From NCBI RefSeq assembly GCF_001625695.1, contig NZ_AUXY01000046.1, positions 62,001 through 126,000 on the forward strand: a stretch of DNA of 64,000 nucleotides, read 5' to 3'. The position numbers and the translations under genes are program-made. This stretch comes from Pseudoalteromonas luteoviolacea H33-S (GTDB lineage Bacteria > Pseudomonadota > Gammaproteobacteria > Enterobacterales > Alteromonadaceae). Under the pieces are notes generated by a model. It ran no database searches and was not told the DNA's origin. It worked only from the letters and a program-made list of their open reading frames with translations. Shown here piece by piece: positions 1 to 8,982 of the stretch. Position 1 is the stretch's first letter; each line of letters opens with the position of its first letter.

Positions 1-124
1 CTTTTTTAACGCCGGCCGAGAACTCTGCATCCATGTCTTTTACAACTGAGAGCATTTTTTTATAAAAAGGCGAGAGAAAAAATAAGCATACAATCACGCA
101 TAAAAACAGCAAAACATAGCTCAT
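1..124 (-). CDS. N-terminus of an unidentified membrane-anchored protein (runs off left edge)
   Basis: An ATG at 124 (minus strand) is preceded by AAGGAAAT at good spacing and opens a frame that stays open to the window edge (about 41 codons). The first 20 residues are strongly hydrophobic (MSYVLLFLCVIVCLFFLSPF), giving one N-terminal membrane segment or uncleaved anchor, followed by a short charged stretch. Too little is visible to assign a family. It lies downstream of and parallel to the neighbouring minus-strand gene, so the two could share a transcript. Confidence 0.55.
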   Translation of the reverse strand, partial: MSYVLLFLCVIVCLFFLSPFYKKMLSVVKDMDAEFSAGVKK

Positions 125-218
125 GTTTATTTCCTTATCGTGACTACTTCACAACATCGACACATGCCGTGAAGTAGCGCCCTATCTTATTCATATTTAA
201 ACAAGTAACAATGACCAA

Positions 219-1145
219 TTACCTGCCAGCATCTCTGCGTATTTGTTGTAGTAACTCGTCGTCTCTGATCAATCGCTGCATGACCGCCTGAACTTCAGAG
301 CTACTTGCGTTGTCGTACATTGTTAAAATATCGTTCGCCAACTGCTGCTTCACTTCTGGATCGCTTTCACCGGCTTGATAATACTGACCCATCAGACCTT
401 CCGCAGCCATGGTTTTCATATATTTATTAGGCTCTTTTTCAATAATATCTTGTAAAGATTTCGCGATACGGCTATCCACAACAGGTGAGTGCGCAACCAC
501 TTCCAAAGCTTGTACCTTAAGTTTATCATCAGCACTATTTCTACTAATTTCAAGGACGGCATCCACAGTCTCATAATCAAACATTTCGCCTTGTGTTCGA
601 TTAAGAATGTACATATTCATTTGTAATTGTCCCATCGCAGAGAGACGCTCTTGCGGTGTTAAAGTTTGGTCAAGTACCTTGCCTCTTAAATCTTGGCTTA
701 CCTGAGACGCATACTCTGGATCAGTCTTTAATTTCAAGTCATAGTCTTTCGGCAAATCTTCGTAAAACCCATAAACAGGATTATCTTCGCTTCTTTTTTG
801 CCTATCTTTACGTTCTTTCTCTTCAAGCACTGCAAGAATAGTTTCTTCCATCGCACCATTCGATGCACCAGTGCCGAAAGCTTGATTTTCAATGTCTAGT
901 AGACGCTCTTCTAGATATTCGATACGAGCGATTAAAGCACTGTTATCCATATCTTCGTAGCTTTGATTGTCATTCACCTCAAGTTGAGCACTGTCAACTT
1001 GAGTGCGGACAAATTGCTGTTGAGATTGTGGCTGTTCAGCAAGCAAGGGTTGGTTACTAGGGTCACTTGAGAAATGAGAATACAACGCCAGCGCTAGTGC
1101 CGCTGATGCAACGCCTAATGCTATATTGTTTTTTGTTTGAGACAT
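219..1145 (-). CDS. Hypothetical protein: N-terminal anchor, coiled coil, helical-repeat C-terminus
   Basis: The 308-residue product is not recognised as a named family. Residues about 7-25 are a hydrophobic stretch (uncleaved signal or anchor). A low-complexity Gln/Ser-rich linker follows, then a heptad-like stretch near 68-90 (ALIARIEYLEERLLDIENQ) typical of a short coiled coil, and a highly charged segment around 105-125. The C-terminal 150 residues are all-helical in character with HEAT/ARM-like spacing (LKVQALEVVAHSPVVDSRIA), suggesting a protein-interaction scaffold. The start at 1145 follows a plausible purine-rich site. It is an envelope-anchored protein of unknown role; the layout resembles conserved Alteromonadales hypotheticals, but that is only an impression. 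Confidence 0.7.
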   Translation of the reverse strand: MSQTKNNIALGVASAALALALYSHFSSDPSNQPLLAEQPQSQQQFVRTQVDSAQLEVNDNQSYEDMDNSALIARIEYLEERLLDIENQAFGTGASNGAMEETILAVLEEKERKDRQKRSEDNPVYGFYEDLPKDYDLKLKTDPEYASQVSQDLRGKVLDQTLTPQERLSAMGQLQMNMYILNRTQGEMFDYETVDAVLEISRNSADDKLKVQALEVVAHSPVVDSRIAKSLQDIIEKEPNKYMKTMAAEGLMGQYYQAGESDPEVKQQLANDILTMYDNASSSEVQAVMQRLIRDDELLQQIRRDAGR

Positions 1146-1461
1146 CTTATACCTACACCTCTAATTCAGGCCTTAAATAAATTGCGCTTCCTTGATCCAA
1201 CAGTTAACGCTGTAATCTAAATTAATTAGACACCATAAACTGTTAAAAGTTGTACACTAAATTTAGCCATACATTGAGGGCAAATTGCAATCTTTGGACG
1301 ATATAAAAGCAACAATGAATTATTTAATAATAATTTAATTGAATTTTTAGCAAATTTTAAAACCACAAGCTATTGATATTATTAAATATAAATAATTCTC
1401 CCCCCTTTATGGTGGCTTAAAAAGCACACGATTAATCTTAATGCGATTTGCTAATTTTCGA
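1146..1461. other. Intergenic region, AT-rich
   Basis: This 316-bp gap lies between two minus-strand genes. It contains the upstream region of the helical-repeat gene and the 3' end region of the LysR gene. No open frame with a ribosome site and no convincing terminator hairpin was found; AT-rich runs near 1315-1395 could include a promoter but nothing specific is recognised. Confidence 0.5.
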
Positions 1462-2367
1462 TCAATTTGGCTCAATTTTCAGTGATGATTCAATGAATTT
1501 AAGCTTAAGCCAGGTAAGTAAACACGTTAGTGCCTCACTATTGCAGGTGTTTTGGTCCGTGACAAAAAAGTATGAAAATGGCATTAACATAGGTTCATAA
1601 GGTAATTTGACGAGCGCACCTTGAGCCAACATTTCAATGGCAATGTGGTGCCAGCCCAGTGCAATACCTTGACTATATTTAGCCGCAGTTAATGTATGAC
1701 CAAGATGGCTAAATGTTCTAATGTTTTGATTAGGTATACCGTCAACATAATGCTGTTCAAGCCAAGTTTGCCAATTAATACAACCAGGTGCGTCTTCCAT
1801 TCCACCTTGATAACTTAGCAAAGGAGCATCTTCGTCCAGCGCTTTTAAATAATTTGGCGAACAAACAGGGTAAGCCCATTCAGATGCAAGGCGAGTACAA
1901 TTAAGCCCTTGATATTGCCCATGACCAAAGTGCAAATGCGCATCTACATGGTGACAATTAAAGTCAATGAGCTGATCTTGTGCAATTAGGTTTAGTTCGA
2001 TATGGGGGTAGCATTGGTAGAATTCTCCCAACTTTGGAATTAACCAATGCTCAAGTAACGACGGGATCACTGCCAGTACGATTCTCTTAACTTGAGTCGA
2101 ACGACGAGCTGCAACGACCCCATGCTCTAGGACATTGAACCCTTTACTTACATGCTCATAAAGGCGCACAGCTTCAGGCGTTAAGATCACACCTTTTGAC
2201 TTGCGATGAAATAAGCTCATACCTAATTGAGATTCGAGCAACTTCATTTGATGGCTAACTGCACTGGGAGAAATATGTAAAATACCTGCTGCTACCGTAA
2301 AATTAAGCTCTTTAGCAACCACTGAAAAAGTATACAGTGCGGTCAATGAGAGGTTTAAATTACTCAT
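1462..2367 (-). CDS. LysR-family transcriptional regulator
   Basis: The N-terminal winged helix-turn-helix occupies about residues 8-67, with the typical LysR pattern NFTVAAGILHISPSAVSHQM followed by LFHR and LTPEA. The rest (about 90-295) is the periplasmic-binding-protein-like effector domain, of the GcvA-like style. A longer frame begins with TTG at 2385, but the ATG at 2367 has GAGG about 12 nt upstream and gives the usual LysR N-terminus, so it is preferred. The gene is divergent from the OsmC-like gene across 132 bp, the normal arrangement for a LysR protein controlling its neighbour, possibly in response to a peroxide or electrophile. The effector is not predictable from sequence. Confidence 0.9.
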   Translation of the reverse strand: MSNLNLSLTALYTFSVVAKELNFTVAAGILHISPSAVSHQMKLLESQLGMSLFHRKSKGVILTPEAVRLYEHVSKGFNVLEHGVVAARRSTQVKRIVLAVIPSLLEHWLIPKLGEFYQCYPHIELNLIAQDQLIDFNCHHVDAHLHFGHGQYQGLNCTRLASEWAYPVCSPNYLKALDEDAPLLSYQGGMEDAPGCINWQTWLEQHYVDGIPNQNIRTFSHLGHTLTAAKYSQGIALGWHHIAIEMLAQGALVKLPYEPMLMPFSYFFVTDQNTCNSEALTCLLTWLKLKFIESSLKIEPN

Positions 2368-2499
2368 GATGTGAAAATACCTCAAGTCACTTTGAGTTAT
2401 TATCGCTTCTATATGTCAACTGTCAATTTCATAATAATCAGCAAGTATTTTGTAATCGCACTGCAAAGCCTGCGTGTAATTTAAATTCAGAGGATATCT

Positions 2500-2958
2500 A
2501 TGTCTATTCATACAGCGATTATTTCTTGGCATCGTCAACCAAATGAAGCCTTTACCGACGCGAAGTATAATCGAGCACATACTTGGCGTTTCGATGGTGG
2601 CCTTGAAGTCGCTGCATCATCTTCCCCCTCAGTTGTGCCTTTGCCGTACTCAGAACCAAATAATGTGGACCCAGAAGAAGCATATGTTGCATCACTATCC
2701 AGTTGCCATATGCTATTTTTCCTTCATTTCGCAGCACAATCAGGGTTAATCATTGAATCCTATATTGATAATGCCTCAGGGGTAATGGGTAAAAATACAC
2801 ATGGTAAAACAGCAATCACAGACGTGATACTCAAGCCACAGATCACTTGGCATCACGCAAGCCAAATTGATGAACAAATTATCTCTGAGCTTCATCATCA
2901 AGCCCATAATTCGTGTTTCATTGCAAACTCAGTCAATACACGTATTAGGGTGGAATAA
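2500..2958 (+). CDS. OsmC/Ohr-family protein (thiol peroxidase-like)
   Basis: The 152-residue protein has the OsmC layout: an N-terminal beta-rich half, then DPEEAYVASLSSCHMLFFL with the first redox cysteine at the start of the central helix, and a second cysteine in HNSCFIANS near the C-terminus. In this family the two cysteines reduce organic hydroperoxides at the dimer interface in the cytoplasm. Size and cysteine context fit the OsmC/YhfA-like branch rather than classical Ohr, and the physiological substrate is unknown. It is transcribed divergently from the LysR gene, its likely regulator. A purine-rich AGAGGA lies just before the ATG. Confidence 0.88.
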   Translation: MSIHTAIISWHRQPNEAFTDAKYNRAHTWRFDGGLEVAASSSPSVVPLPYSEPNNVDPEEAYVASLSSCHMLFFLHFAAQSGLIIESYIDNASGVMGKNTHGKTAITDVILKPQITWHHASQIDEQIISELHHQAHNSCFIANSVNTRIRVE

Positions 2959-3020
2959 ACAACCGATGACAATGCACTTACCATTGAAACGCGCTTACTC
3001 GTAGAGGCGATCTGAGGGTA

Positions 3021-4202
3021 TCAACCAAGCTCGGTGTTAGTTAGTTTCCAGTTAATGCTGAGCGTGTAATTATTATCAATGTGCACGTTGAGTTTCCATC
3101 CAAAACAATCACAGACCTGCGACATCATTTGACTACCAAGGCCGTGCCCTGAGAGCATCGGCTTTGCTTTTATGGTGTTATCAAACACCAGTCCATCTTC
3201 ATCACATCTTAATCGCAGCGCGCCATCACCATGTTGCAATGCGTTTTTCGCCACTTGTATTAACAGCAGCTCAAACAGTTTAGGTTCAATAGCCTGCTTT
3301 CCCACTTTGTGCTCATTCACAAGCTCTATACTCAGGCCATGTTCACGCCATTTTGTTTGCCACCTCATTAACAAAGGCAGCAAAGCGTGGCGTCCAAGCC
3401 TTGCTTTATTAGGGTGACTCAATAGTAAGACTGCATCAGCAATGTCAGTCAGTGCCTGCTGTCCTCTTTCAAGCTCATCAAGCACGTCTAACGCTGCCAA
3501 AGGGATTTCGTCAATTTGCTGTAACCGGCTCATACTGTGATGAATATGAGTCAATGGTGTTCTCACTTCATGGCTCAAAAATGCAGAAAACAAACGCTCT
3601 TGTTTTTGCGCATGTTGCTGTGCAAAACGTGCCATTTTTACCGTCGACTGTAGTTCGGACATTTCAATAAAACGCGCATTCGGCACTTCATCTGTCTCTA
3701 AGCTGCGCGTAACTCTGTTTAGATCACGACTCATAGCTCGCCAAACCCGCCAGACTAATAACCCTAAAGGAATTAACATAAAACTACTCAAGACGATAAA
3801 GATCGGCACTAGACTTGGCGAGTCTTGGTGAGAAAAAAAGTGAATAACAAATAATGAGCGACCCTCATCATCTTCACTTTTGAGGACATACATATCACCA
3901 TTAGCAGATGACAATAAAAACGTATGTTCAAATTCAATATCGTCTATATTCAAAACAGCTTGGTAATTAAGGGGCATATCATCTAAAAAGCCGATGAACT
4001 TCTCTTGTGTCATCAAAGGCAGTGTAAGCTGTCCACTATGTACCAATGCTAAATCTTGATAGAGGTAATGCTCTGTTGTGTCATCCCAAGCAAAATGATA
4101 GACCCAGGTCGCCACTTGGATCCAAATAGTTATAAAAACCAGAAAGAATACACCTACCCTAAGGATAAAATAACGTCCTAGGCTTTGGGGCTTATTCATC
4201 AT
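3021..4202 (-). CDS. Two-component sensor histidine kinase
   Basis: The 393-residue kinase has two membrane segments (about residues 12-33 and 128-152) enclosing a periplasmic sensor of about 95 residues with no recognised fold. A dimerisation/phosphoacceptor helix follows with FLSHEVRTPLTHI (His near 211). The HATPase domain carries VAKNALQHG as the N box and SGHGLGSQM as the G box. The gene overlaps the preceding response-regulator gene by 11 bp, so the pair is co-translated. Two ATGs stand in tandem at the start and either could serve. The stimulus is unknown; the divergent amidohydrolase gene is a plausible target of the pair. Confidence 0.92.
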   Translation of the reverse strand: MMNKPQSLGRYFILRVGVFFLVFITIWIQVATWVYHFAWDDTTEHYLYQDLALVHSGQLTLPLMTQEKFIGFLDDMPLNYQAVLNIDDIEFEHTFLLSSANGDMYVLKSEDDEGRSLFVIHFFSHQDSPSLVPIFIVLSSFMLIPLGLLVWRVWRAMSRDLNRVTRSLETDEVPNARFIEMSELQSTVKMARFAQQHAQKQERLFSAFLSHEVRTPLTHIHHSMSRLQQIDEIPLAALDVLDELERGQQALTDIADAVLLLSHPNKARLGRHALLPLLMRWQTKWREHGLSIELVNEHKVGKQAIEPKLFELLLIQVAKNALQHGDGALRLRCDEDGLVFDNTIKAKPMLSGHGLGSQMMSQVCDCFGWKLNVHIDNNYTLSINWKLTNTELG

Positions 4203-4875
4203 TGCACCTCAAGACTACACCTTGACTTTTAATAGTATGAACAAGCTCTAATTCAGTTGCTTTAGATATATTACGGCGCAACCGGGTAACCAATGATTTA
4301 TACATATTATTGTTGACGTCTTGATCTGGCCATATATGAGCTAAGATCTGATCTTTGCTCACAGGTTTTGGACTTTGCTGAGCCAGCAAAGATACCAGTT
4401 GCCATTGCTGAGGAGAAAGCACCAAAGCTCGCTCTCCTCGCTTTGCTATTTTCAATGAAAAATCAATAAACAAACTATCTAGTTCAAATATCGAGGTTGT
4501 TAGCGTGGCCTGCTTTTGAGCTAATATTTTAAGCCTAATTGCCAACTCTGGTAGTGCAAATGGTTTGGTAATGTAATCAAGTGCACCAGCTGAAAAAGCT
4601 GCCAGCTTGTCTTCAAGTGATGTCGCCGCAGTGCAAAACAACACAGGTACACCTTGACCAAGAATATGCTCAGACAATAAATTCAGCCCGCTCCCATCTG
4701 GCAGATCCATATCTAATATCACCGCATCATAGCGAGTATATTTTTGTGTTTGTGCCGCAATTTCTTTTGCACTTGAGACCGAAGCGGCATAGTCCACTTC
4801 AATGCCTTCGCATTGCAAAAAGTCGATTAATTGTGCAGCTAAAGACCTATCATCTTCAACCAGCAAAACAAGCAT
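4192..4875 (-). CDS. OmpR/PhoB-family response regulator
   Basis: The receiver domain (1-115) begins VLLVEDD, carries the phosphoacceptor Asp55 in AVILDMDLPDG and the conserved Lys in YITKPF. The C-terminal half (about 130-222) is a winged-helix DNA-binding domain of OmpR type (LSPQQWQLVSLLAQQSPKPV...VTRLRRNI). It is the first gene of a two-gene operon with the histidine kinase, with overlapping ends. Only about 70 bp separates its start from the divergent amidohydrolase gene, so autoregulation and control of that gene from a shared promoter region are likely but unproven. Confidence 0.92.
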   Translation of the reverse strand: MLVLLVEDDRSLAAQLIDFLQCEGIEVDYAASVSSAKEIAAQTQKYTRYDAVILDMDLPDGSGLNLLSEHILGQGVPVLFCTAATSLEDKLAAFSAGALDYITKPFALPELAIRLKILAQKQATLTTSIFELDSLFIDFSLKIAKRGERALVLSPQQWQLVSLLAQQSPKPVSKDQILAHIWPDQDVNNNMYKSLVTRLRRNISKATELELVHTIKSQGVVLRCNDE

Positions 4876-4946
4876 AAAACCTCTACACTGTTACCTTATG
4901 GTTACCATGCCATTGATATTGTAGCGCCAACTAACAGGAGTCAACC

Positions 4947-6686
4947 ATGAGAGTCACAAATATGTCTTTAATTCCTTTAATTGTAGCTGCCCTTTGTATG
5001 TCTGGCTGTAACTCAGATTCAACCCCAACGCCCAATAATTCCATAAAAAGCAATACGCCAGAGACAACACCTAGCCAAACGCAACAAGATAAATCAACCA
5101 TGGTGTTTGTAAATGGTGACATATATACAGTGAATGAAGACAAGCCTTGGGCGCAAGCCGTTGCAATCAAAGACAATAAAATTATTTTTGTCGGTACCAC
5201 AGAGCAAGTACAACAACATATTGGAGAAAATACCCAAGTTATTGACCTCAAGGGCAAGATGATGATGCCAGGCTTTCATGATATACACATGCATCCATTG
5301 GAGTCTGGATCTGATGCGACTCAATTTACCATTCCTGAAGCAGAGTCTACCGATACCTATATAGACCTTGTTGCAGACGCCGCATTTCAAAACCCAAATG
5401 CCCAGTGGTTGATTGGTTATGGGCACTCAATTGGCACTTTGCTCGAAATGCAAGACAGTCCTATTGACGTACTAGATGAGGCCGTGCCCGACCGCCCAGT
5501 TATCATTATGGAGCAAACGTCTCATTCAATGTGGCTCAATAGCAAAGCAATGGAATTAGCAGGGATCCATAGAAATAGCTTAGACCCCATTGGCGGAGTT
5601 ATTGGCAAAGACGAGCAAGGTAATCTAGATGGGATCCTATACGACAATGCCGGCAACCAAGTTATGGAATTGGCTATGCGTTCGCTGACTAATACGCAAC
5701 AAAGCGATTACCTTGGGTTGATAGAATATACCATGCCTGCGCTAAACAAAGCTGGGATCACTTCAATCAGTGATGCGAGGACCTACTGGCAGCGTGGACA
5801 CTTGGAAACATGGCTGAAAATTGCCAACGAAGATAAGCTAACACTTAGAGCGCATTTAGGTCTGTGGGCTTACCCGCAAATGAACGATGCCGCCCAGCTA
5901 AGTAAACTAAAATCTCTTTACCAAGCAGATCCAAATAGCTTGTTGAAAGTAAATCAAGTCAAGTTTTATGTAGATGGCATATTAGTCAACACGACCGCTG
6001 CGATGCATGAACCGTACCACCAAAACTGGCTTGAACTCGATGGTAACAATGGTCTGAACTACTTTACTCAAGCACGTCTTGAAAAATACATAAAAGCGCT
6101 GGAACCAACAGGGTTTGATTTTAATATTCATGCTATTGGTGATAGAGGGATCCACGAAGCGCTTAATGCCATTGAAAATGCCTCATCGGGTAAGTCTCGT
6201 CACAGATTGACGCACTTAGAAGTGGTTGACCCAGCTGACTATGCCCGCTTTGCTAAACTCGGCGTGATAGCAGATGCCCAAGTCGCAGGCGACTTTACAG
6301 ACCCTGGTCACTGGTCTGAAAACATTCCTCTTTTGGGTGTAGAGCGCAGCCAAGACTTGGTTCCAATTAAAAGTTTAGTTGAAAGCAATGCAACCTTAAC
6401 ACTGTCCAGTGACTGGAATGTCAGCCCATTCAACCCATTTATCGGGATCAGTAATGCGATATCTAGAGCACCGCAAGCTATCACGCTCGCACAAGCACTC
6501 GAAGCCTATACACTAAACAGTGCCTATGCGATGCGACAAGAACACTTGGTTGGCAGTATAGAAGTAGGCAAGCTGGCTGATTTAGTCGTGCTAGATAACA
6601 ACCTATTCGAAAGCACAGTCAAAGAAATTGCCAATACGCAGGTCACGATGACATTGTTGGATGGAGAAATCGTCTACCAGCGCTAA
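4947..6686 (+). CDS. Amidohydrolase family 3 (YtcJ-like) lipoprotein
   Basis: The 579-residue protein begins with a signal peptide ending in the lipobox LCMSGC, so it should be lipid-anchored and periplasmic. The catalytic part is a metal-dependent TIM-barrel hydrolase: PGFHDIHMHP supplies the first two His ligands, FYVDG sits at the family's lysine/aspartate strand, then NIHAIGDRG and LTHLEV give further His residues, and LSSDWNVSP carries the late Asp. The C-terminal LADLVVLDNN segment is the usual small beta domain. YtcJ-like proteins are annotated as amide hydrolases but their natural substrates are mostly unknown. AGGAG lies about 8 nt before the chosen ATG. It is divergent from the two-component operon. 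Confidence 0.88.
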   Translation: MRVTNMSLIPLIVAALCMSGCNSDSTPTPNNSIKSNTPETTPSQTQQDKSTMVFVNGDIYTVNEDKPWAQAVAIKDNKIIFVGTTEQVQQHIGENTQVIDLKGKMMMPGFHDIHMHPLESGSDATQFTIPEAESTDTYIDLVADAAFQNPNAQWLIGYGHSIGTLLEMQDSPIDVLDEAVPDRPVIIMEQTSHSMWLNSKAMELAGIHRNSLDPIGGVIGKDEQGNLDGILYDNAGNQVMELAMRSLTNTQQSDYLGLIEYTMPALNKAGITSISDARTYWQRGHLETWLKIANEDKLTLRAHLGLWAYPQMNDAAQLSKLKSLYQADPNSLLKVNQVKFYVDGILVNTTAAMHEPYHQNWLELDGNNGLNYFTQARLEKYIKALEPTGFDFNIHAIGDRGIHEALNAIENASSGKSRHRLTHLEVVDPADYARFAKLGVIADAQVAGDFTDPGHWSENIPLLGVERSQDLVPIKSLVESNATLTLSSDWNVSPFNPFIGISNAISRAPQAITLAQALEAYTLNSAYAMRQEHLVGSIEVGKLADLVVLDNNLFESTVKEIANTQVTMTLLDGEIVYQR

Positions 6687-6699
6687 ATTGAGCAAGAAA

Positions 6700-6715
6700 G
6701 GGGCCTTACGGCCCC
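6700..6715 (+). terminator. GC-rich hairpin after amidohydrolase gene
   Basis: GGGGCC, a four-base loop TTAC and GGCCCC form a perfect 6-bp stem 14 bp after the stop codon. It is well placed to be a transcription terminator, but no clear T-run follows, so intrinsic termination is only possible, not shown. Confidence 0.5.
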
Positions 6716-6967
6716 ACCGAGCATCACTGAATTGCAACAACTTAAGACTATCTTTAGCTTTTAATGATTTTCTATTATCAGCGTATTGTTAGTATCGTTA
6801 CTTTTTTACGCATCAAATACACACTAAACACTTACTCAACATAACCAGCACGTTCCATTACATTTATTTGTTTAAATATACTGAATAAATACTAGATTAT
6901 TTTAAAAAGGACAATGCTACCATTGCGCAAATTTTAAACCTATTTAATTTAGTAAGTTACCCATACC

Positions 6968-8980
6968 ATGTTCAAAGCATCCGTAATATCAAGAATATCA
7001 GTCGGATACACGGTAGTTCTCCTGGCAATGGTTGCCATCAGCGTTTTCTCTCTCTTTAGAATGTCTGAGATTGATAGCAACTTGAAAAAAGTGACCCAAG
7101 TCGCTCAGCCTATTGATATAAAAGTAAACTCTGTAGAAAGTAAGCTTGATCAGCTTAATTTGTCTGTCTATCAACACTACTATACAGATGATATTTCTGA
7201 ACAGTTAAGATTGGAAGGTTCCATCAATGCTTATCAGAAAAAGATCCAACAACAGCTCGATGCAATGGTAGAGCTGTTCACGAATTTACCTAACAACGGT
7301 GAGAAAATACAAGTTGTTGAGCAATTTGAAGCCAGTAAAGCACAGGTATTTAACGCTCAACAAAAATCAATGAGCGTCGCAAGCACGGCGTTAAAAAACA
7401 AAGCCACACTCAAACAGTATCAAGCACAGATCAGTCAGCTTGATGAGCAGCTTGCGAATATTACTGAACGCTACAAAAAATATAGACAAAACCAACTAGT
7501 GACCGCTTCTTTAAGTCAGCTCAGATATGGTATTTCTATCGCGAAGCAGTTTTTATTGATCAATAACCTTCAAGAACTTCAAGCCTTATCGCAAGAGTAC
7601 AAATTATGGCTATCTGATTATGTTAAAAGTGGCTATCAGCTTCAGTCTATTTCATCGAGCGCAGCACTCGAGCGAAATATTCTTACTCCCCTTGGCGCTG
7701 TAGCAACAGATCTTGCTTGGATCATTGGTAAACAAGATGGTATTAAATCTCTGCAAAGTAGTTATCTTTCTAGTAAAAATGTCCTGATCAGTAACCTTGC
7801 TCAAGTAGAGTCAGGCTTACAACAGCTGAAATCAGATATGGCTCGCATCAGCCAACTAAGCCAAGACTTTAGTGCTGCGGTAGAGTCGCAAACAACCGCA
7901 TCAGTTGAATCAAGCTTTACTTGGATCTCTGTAGCAACACTCGCAACTCTCATTTTCGGTATTATGACAGCGCTGTATATTACACGCAGTATCAGCCGCC
8001 CACTTAAGCAAACCGTTGCAGATATTGAGAAACTGGCAACCGGTAACCTAGGTGAGCAAATCGATGTAACGGGTAAAGATGAATTTGCGCAATTACGTCA
8101 ATCACTGCAAAGTTTAAGAGTTGCCTTTGCTAATATCATTACCGATATAAAGACACAATCAGAACAGATCAATCATTCTGTAGATACCCTATCAAGCAGC
8201 GCACAGCACACAACCACGATTGCAAATCAGCAAAAAGATCAGACCACACAAGTGGCCAGTGCAGTCCTTGAAATGACCGCCACATCGAGCGAAATTTCTG
8301 ATACTGCAGTACAGGCAACACAGCTTATGGCACAAGCTGATACCCTTGCCACTCAGTCGCAAGGCTTAGTGCAGCAAAACCAAACCCTAAGTGAGCAGCT
8401 ACGCTGTGATATGACATCTGCTGCTGATGTGGTGGCCTCTTTGGATAAAGAATGCCGCCAGATCGAAGAAGTGGTTAATGTTATTGATACCATTGCAGAT
8501 CAAACCAACCTACTGGCACTGAATGCCGCTATCGAAGCAGCGCGAGCCGCAGAGCATGGTCGAGGCTTTGCAGTTGTTGCAGACGAAGTGCGTACGCTGG
8601 CTATGCGAACGCAAGCTTCAACAGAGCAAATTCAAACTAAGATTGATCAGTTACTTAAATCGTCAGATCTTGCCGTGCAAGCACTTAGAAGCTCAGTGCA
8701 AAATACGCAGTCCTGTACCCAGATGGCTAAGGAGATTGACGTACAAATTAAAGAGTTTGCCCAAGGCGTGAGCGACGCCCACCAACTCAATGAAGTAATT
8801 GCGGAAGCCGCAAAACAGCAACATATCGCCGCTCAGGAGATAAGCACGAGCATTGAAAACATTGACGAGCTTTCGCTACAAACGCTCGACCAAATTCAGC
8901 ATAACAATGCAGCTGCGAATGAGCTAGATAAAGCATCTGATGCGTTAGTGACAATGAACGAGCAGTTTAAGGTGCAATAG
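6968..8980 (+). CDS. Methyl-accepting chemotaxis protein
   Basis: The 670-residue receptor has a first membrane segment at about 9-30, a large helical periplasmic sensor (about 31-315; no Cache or PAS signature recognised, most like a four-helix-bundle or helical bimodular sensor), a second membrane segment near 318-338, HAMP (about 340-392) and a cytoplasmic signalling bundle. The hairpin tip sequence is unmistakable: [20 protein letters not shown]. No C-terminal CheR-binding pentapeptide is visible; the end is NEQFKVQ. The next gene starts 2 bp after the stop and encodes a periplasmic solute-binding protein, suggesting that this receptor senses its ligand through a binding-protein partner. 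A weak AT-rich promoter region of about 280 bp precedes it. Confidence 0.95.
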   Translation: MFKASVISRISVGYTVVLLAMVAISVFSLFRMSEIDSNLKKVTQVAQPIDIKVNSVESKLDQLNLSVYQHYYTDDISEQLRLEGSINAYQKKIQQQLDAMVELFTNLPNNGEKIQVVEQFEASKAQVFNAQQKSMSVASTALKNKATLKQYQAQISQLDEQLANITERYKKYRQNQLVTASLSQLRYGISIAKQFLLINNLQELQALSQEYKLWLSDYVKSGYQLQSISSSAALERNILTPLGAVATDLAWIIGKQDGIKSLQSSYLSSKNVLISNLAQVESGLQQLKSDMARISQLSQDFSAAVESQTTASVESSFTWISVATLATLIFGIMTALYITRSISRPLKQTVADIEKLATGNLGEQIDVTGKDEFAQLRQSLQSLRVAFANIITDIKTQSEQINHSVDTLSSSAQHTTTIANQQKDQTTQVASAVLEMTATSSEISDTAVQATQLMAQADTLATQSQGLVQQNQTLSEQLRCDMTSAADVVASLDKECRQIEEVVNVIDTIADQTNLLALNAAIEAARAAEHGRGFAVVADEVRTLAMRTQASTEQIQTKIDQLLKSSDLAVQALRSSVQNTQSCTQMAKEIDVQIKEFAQGVSDAHQLNEVIAEAAKQQHIAAQEISTSIENIDELSLQTLDQIQHNNAAANELDKASDALVTMNEQFKVQ

Positions 8981-8982
8981 AG

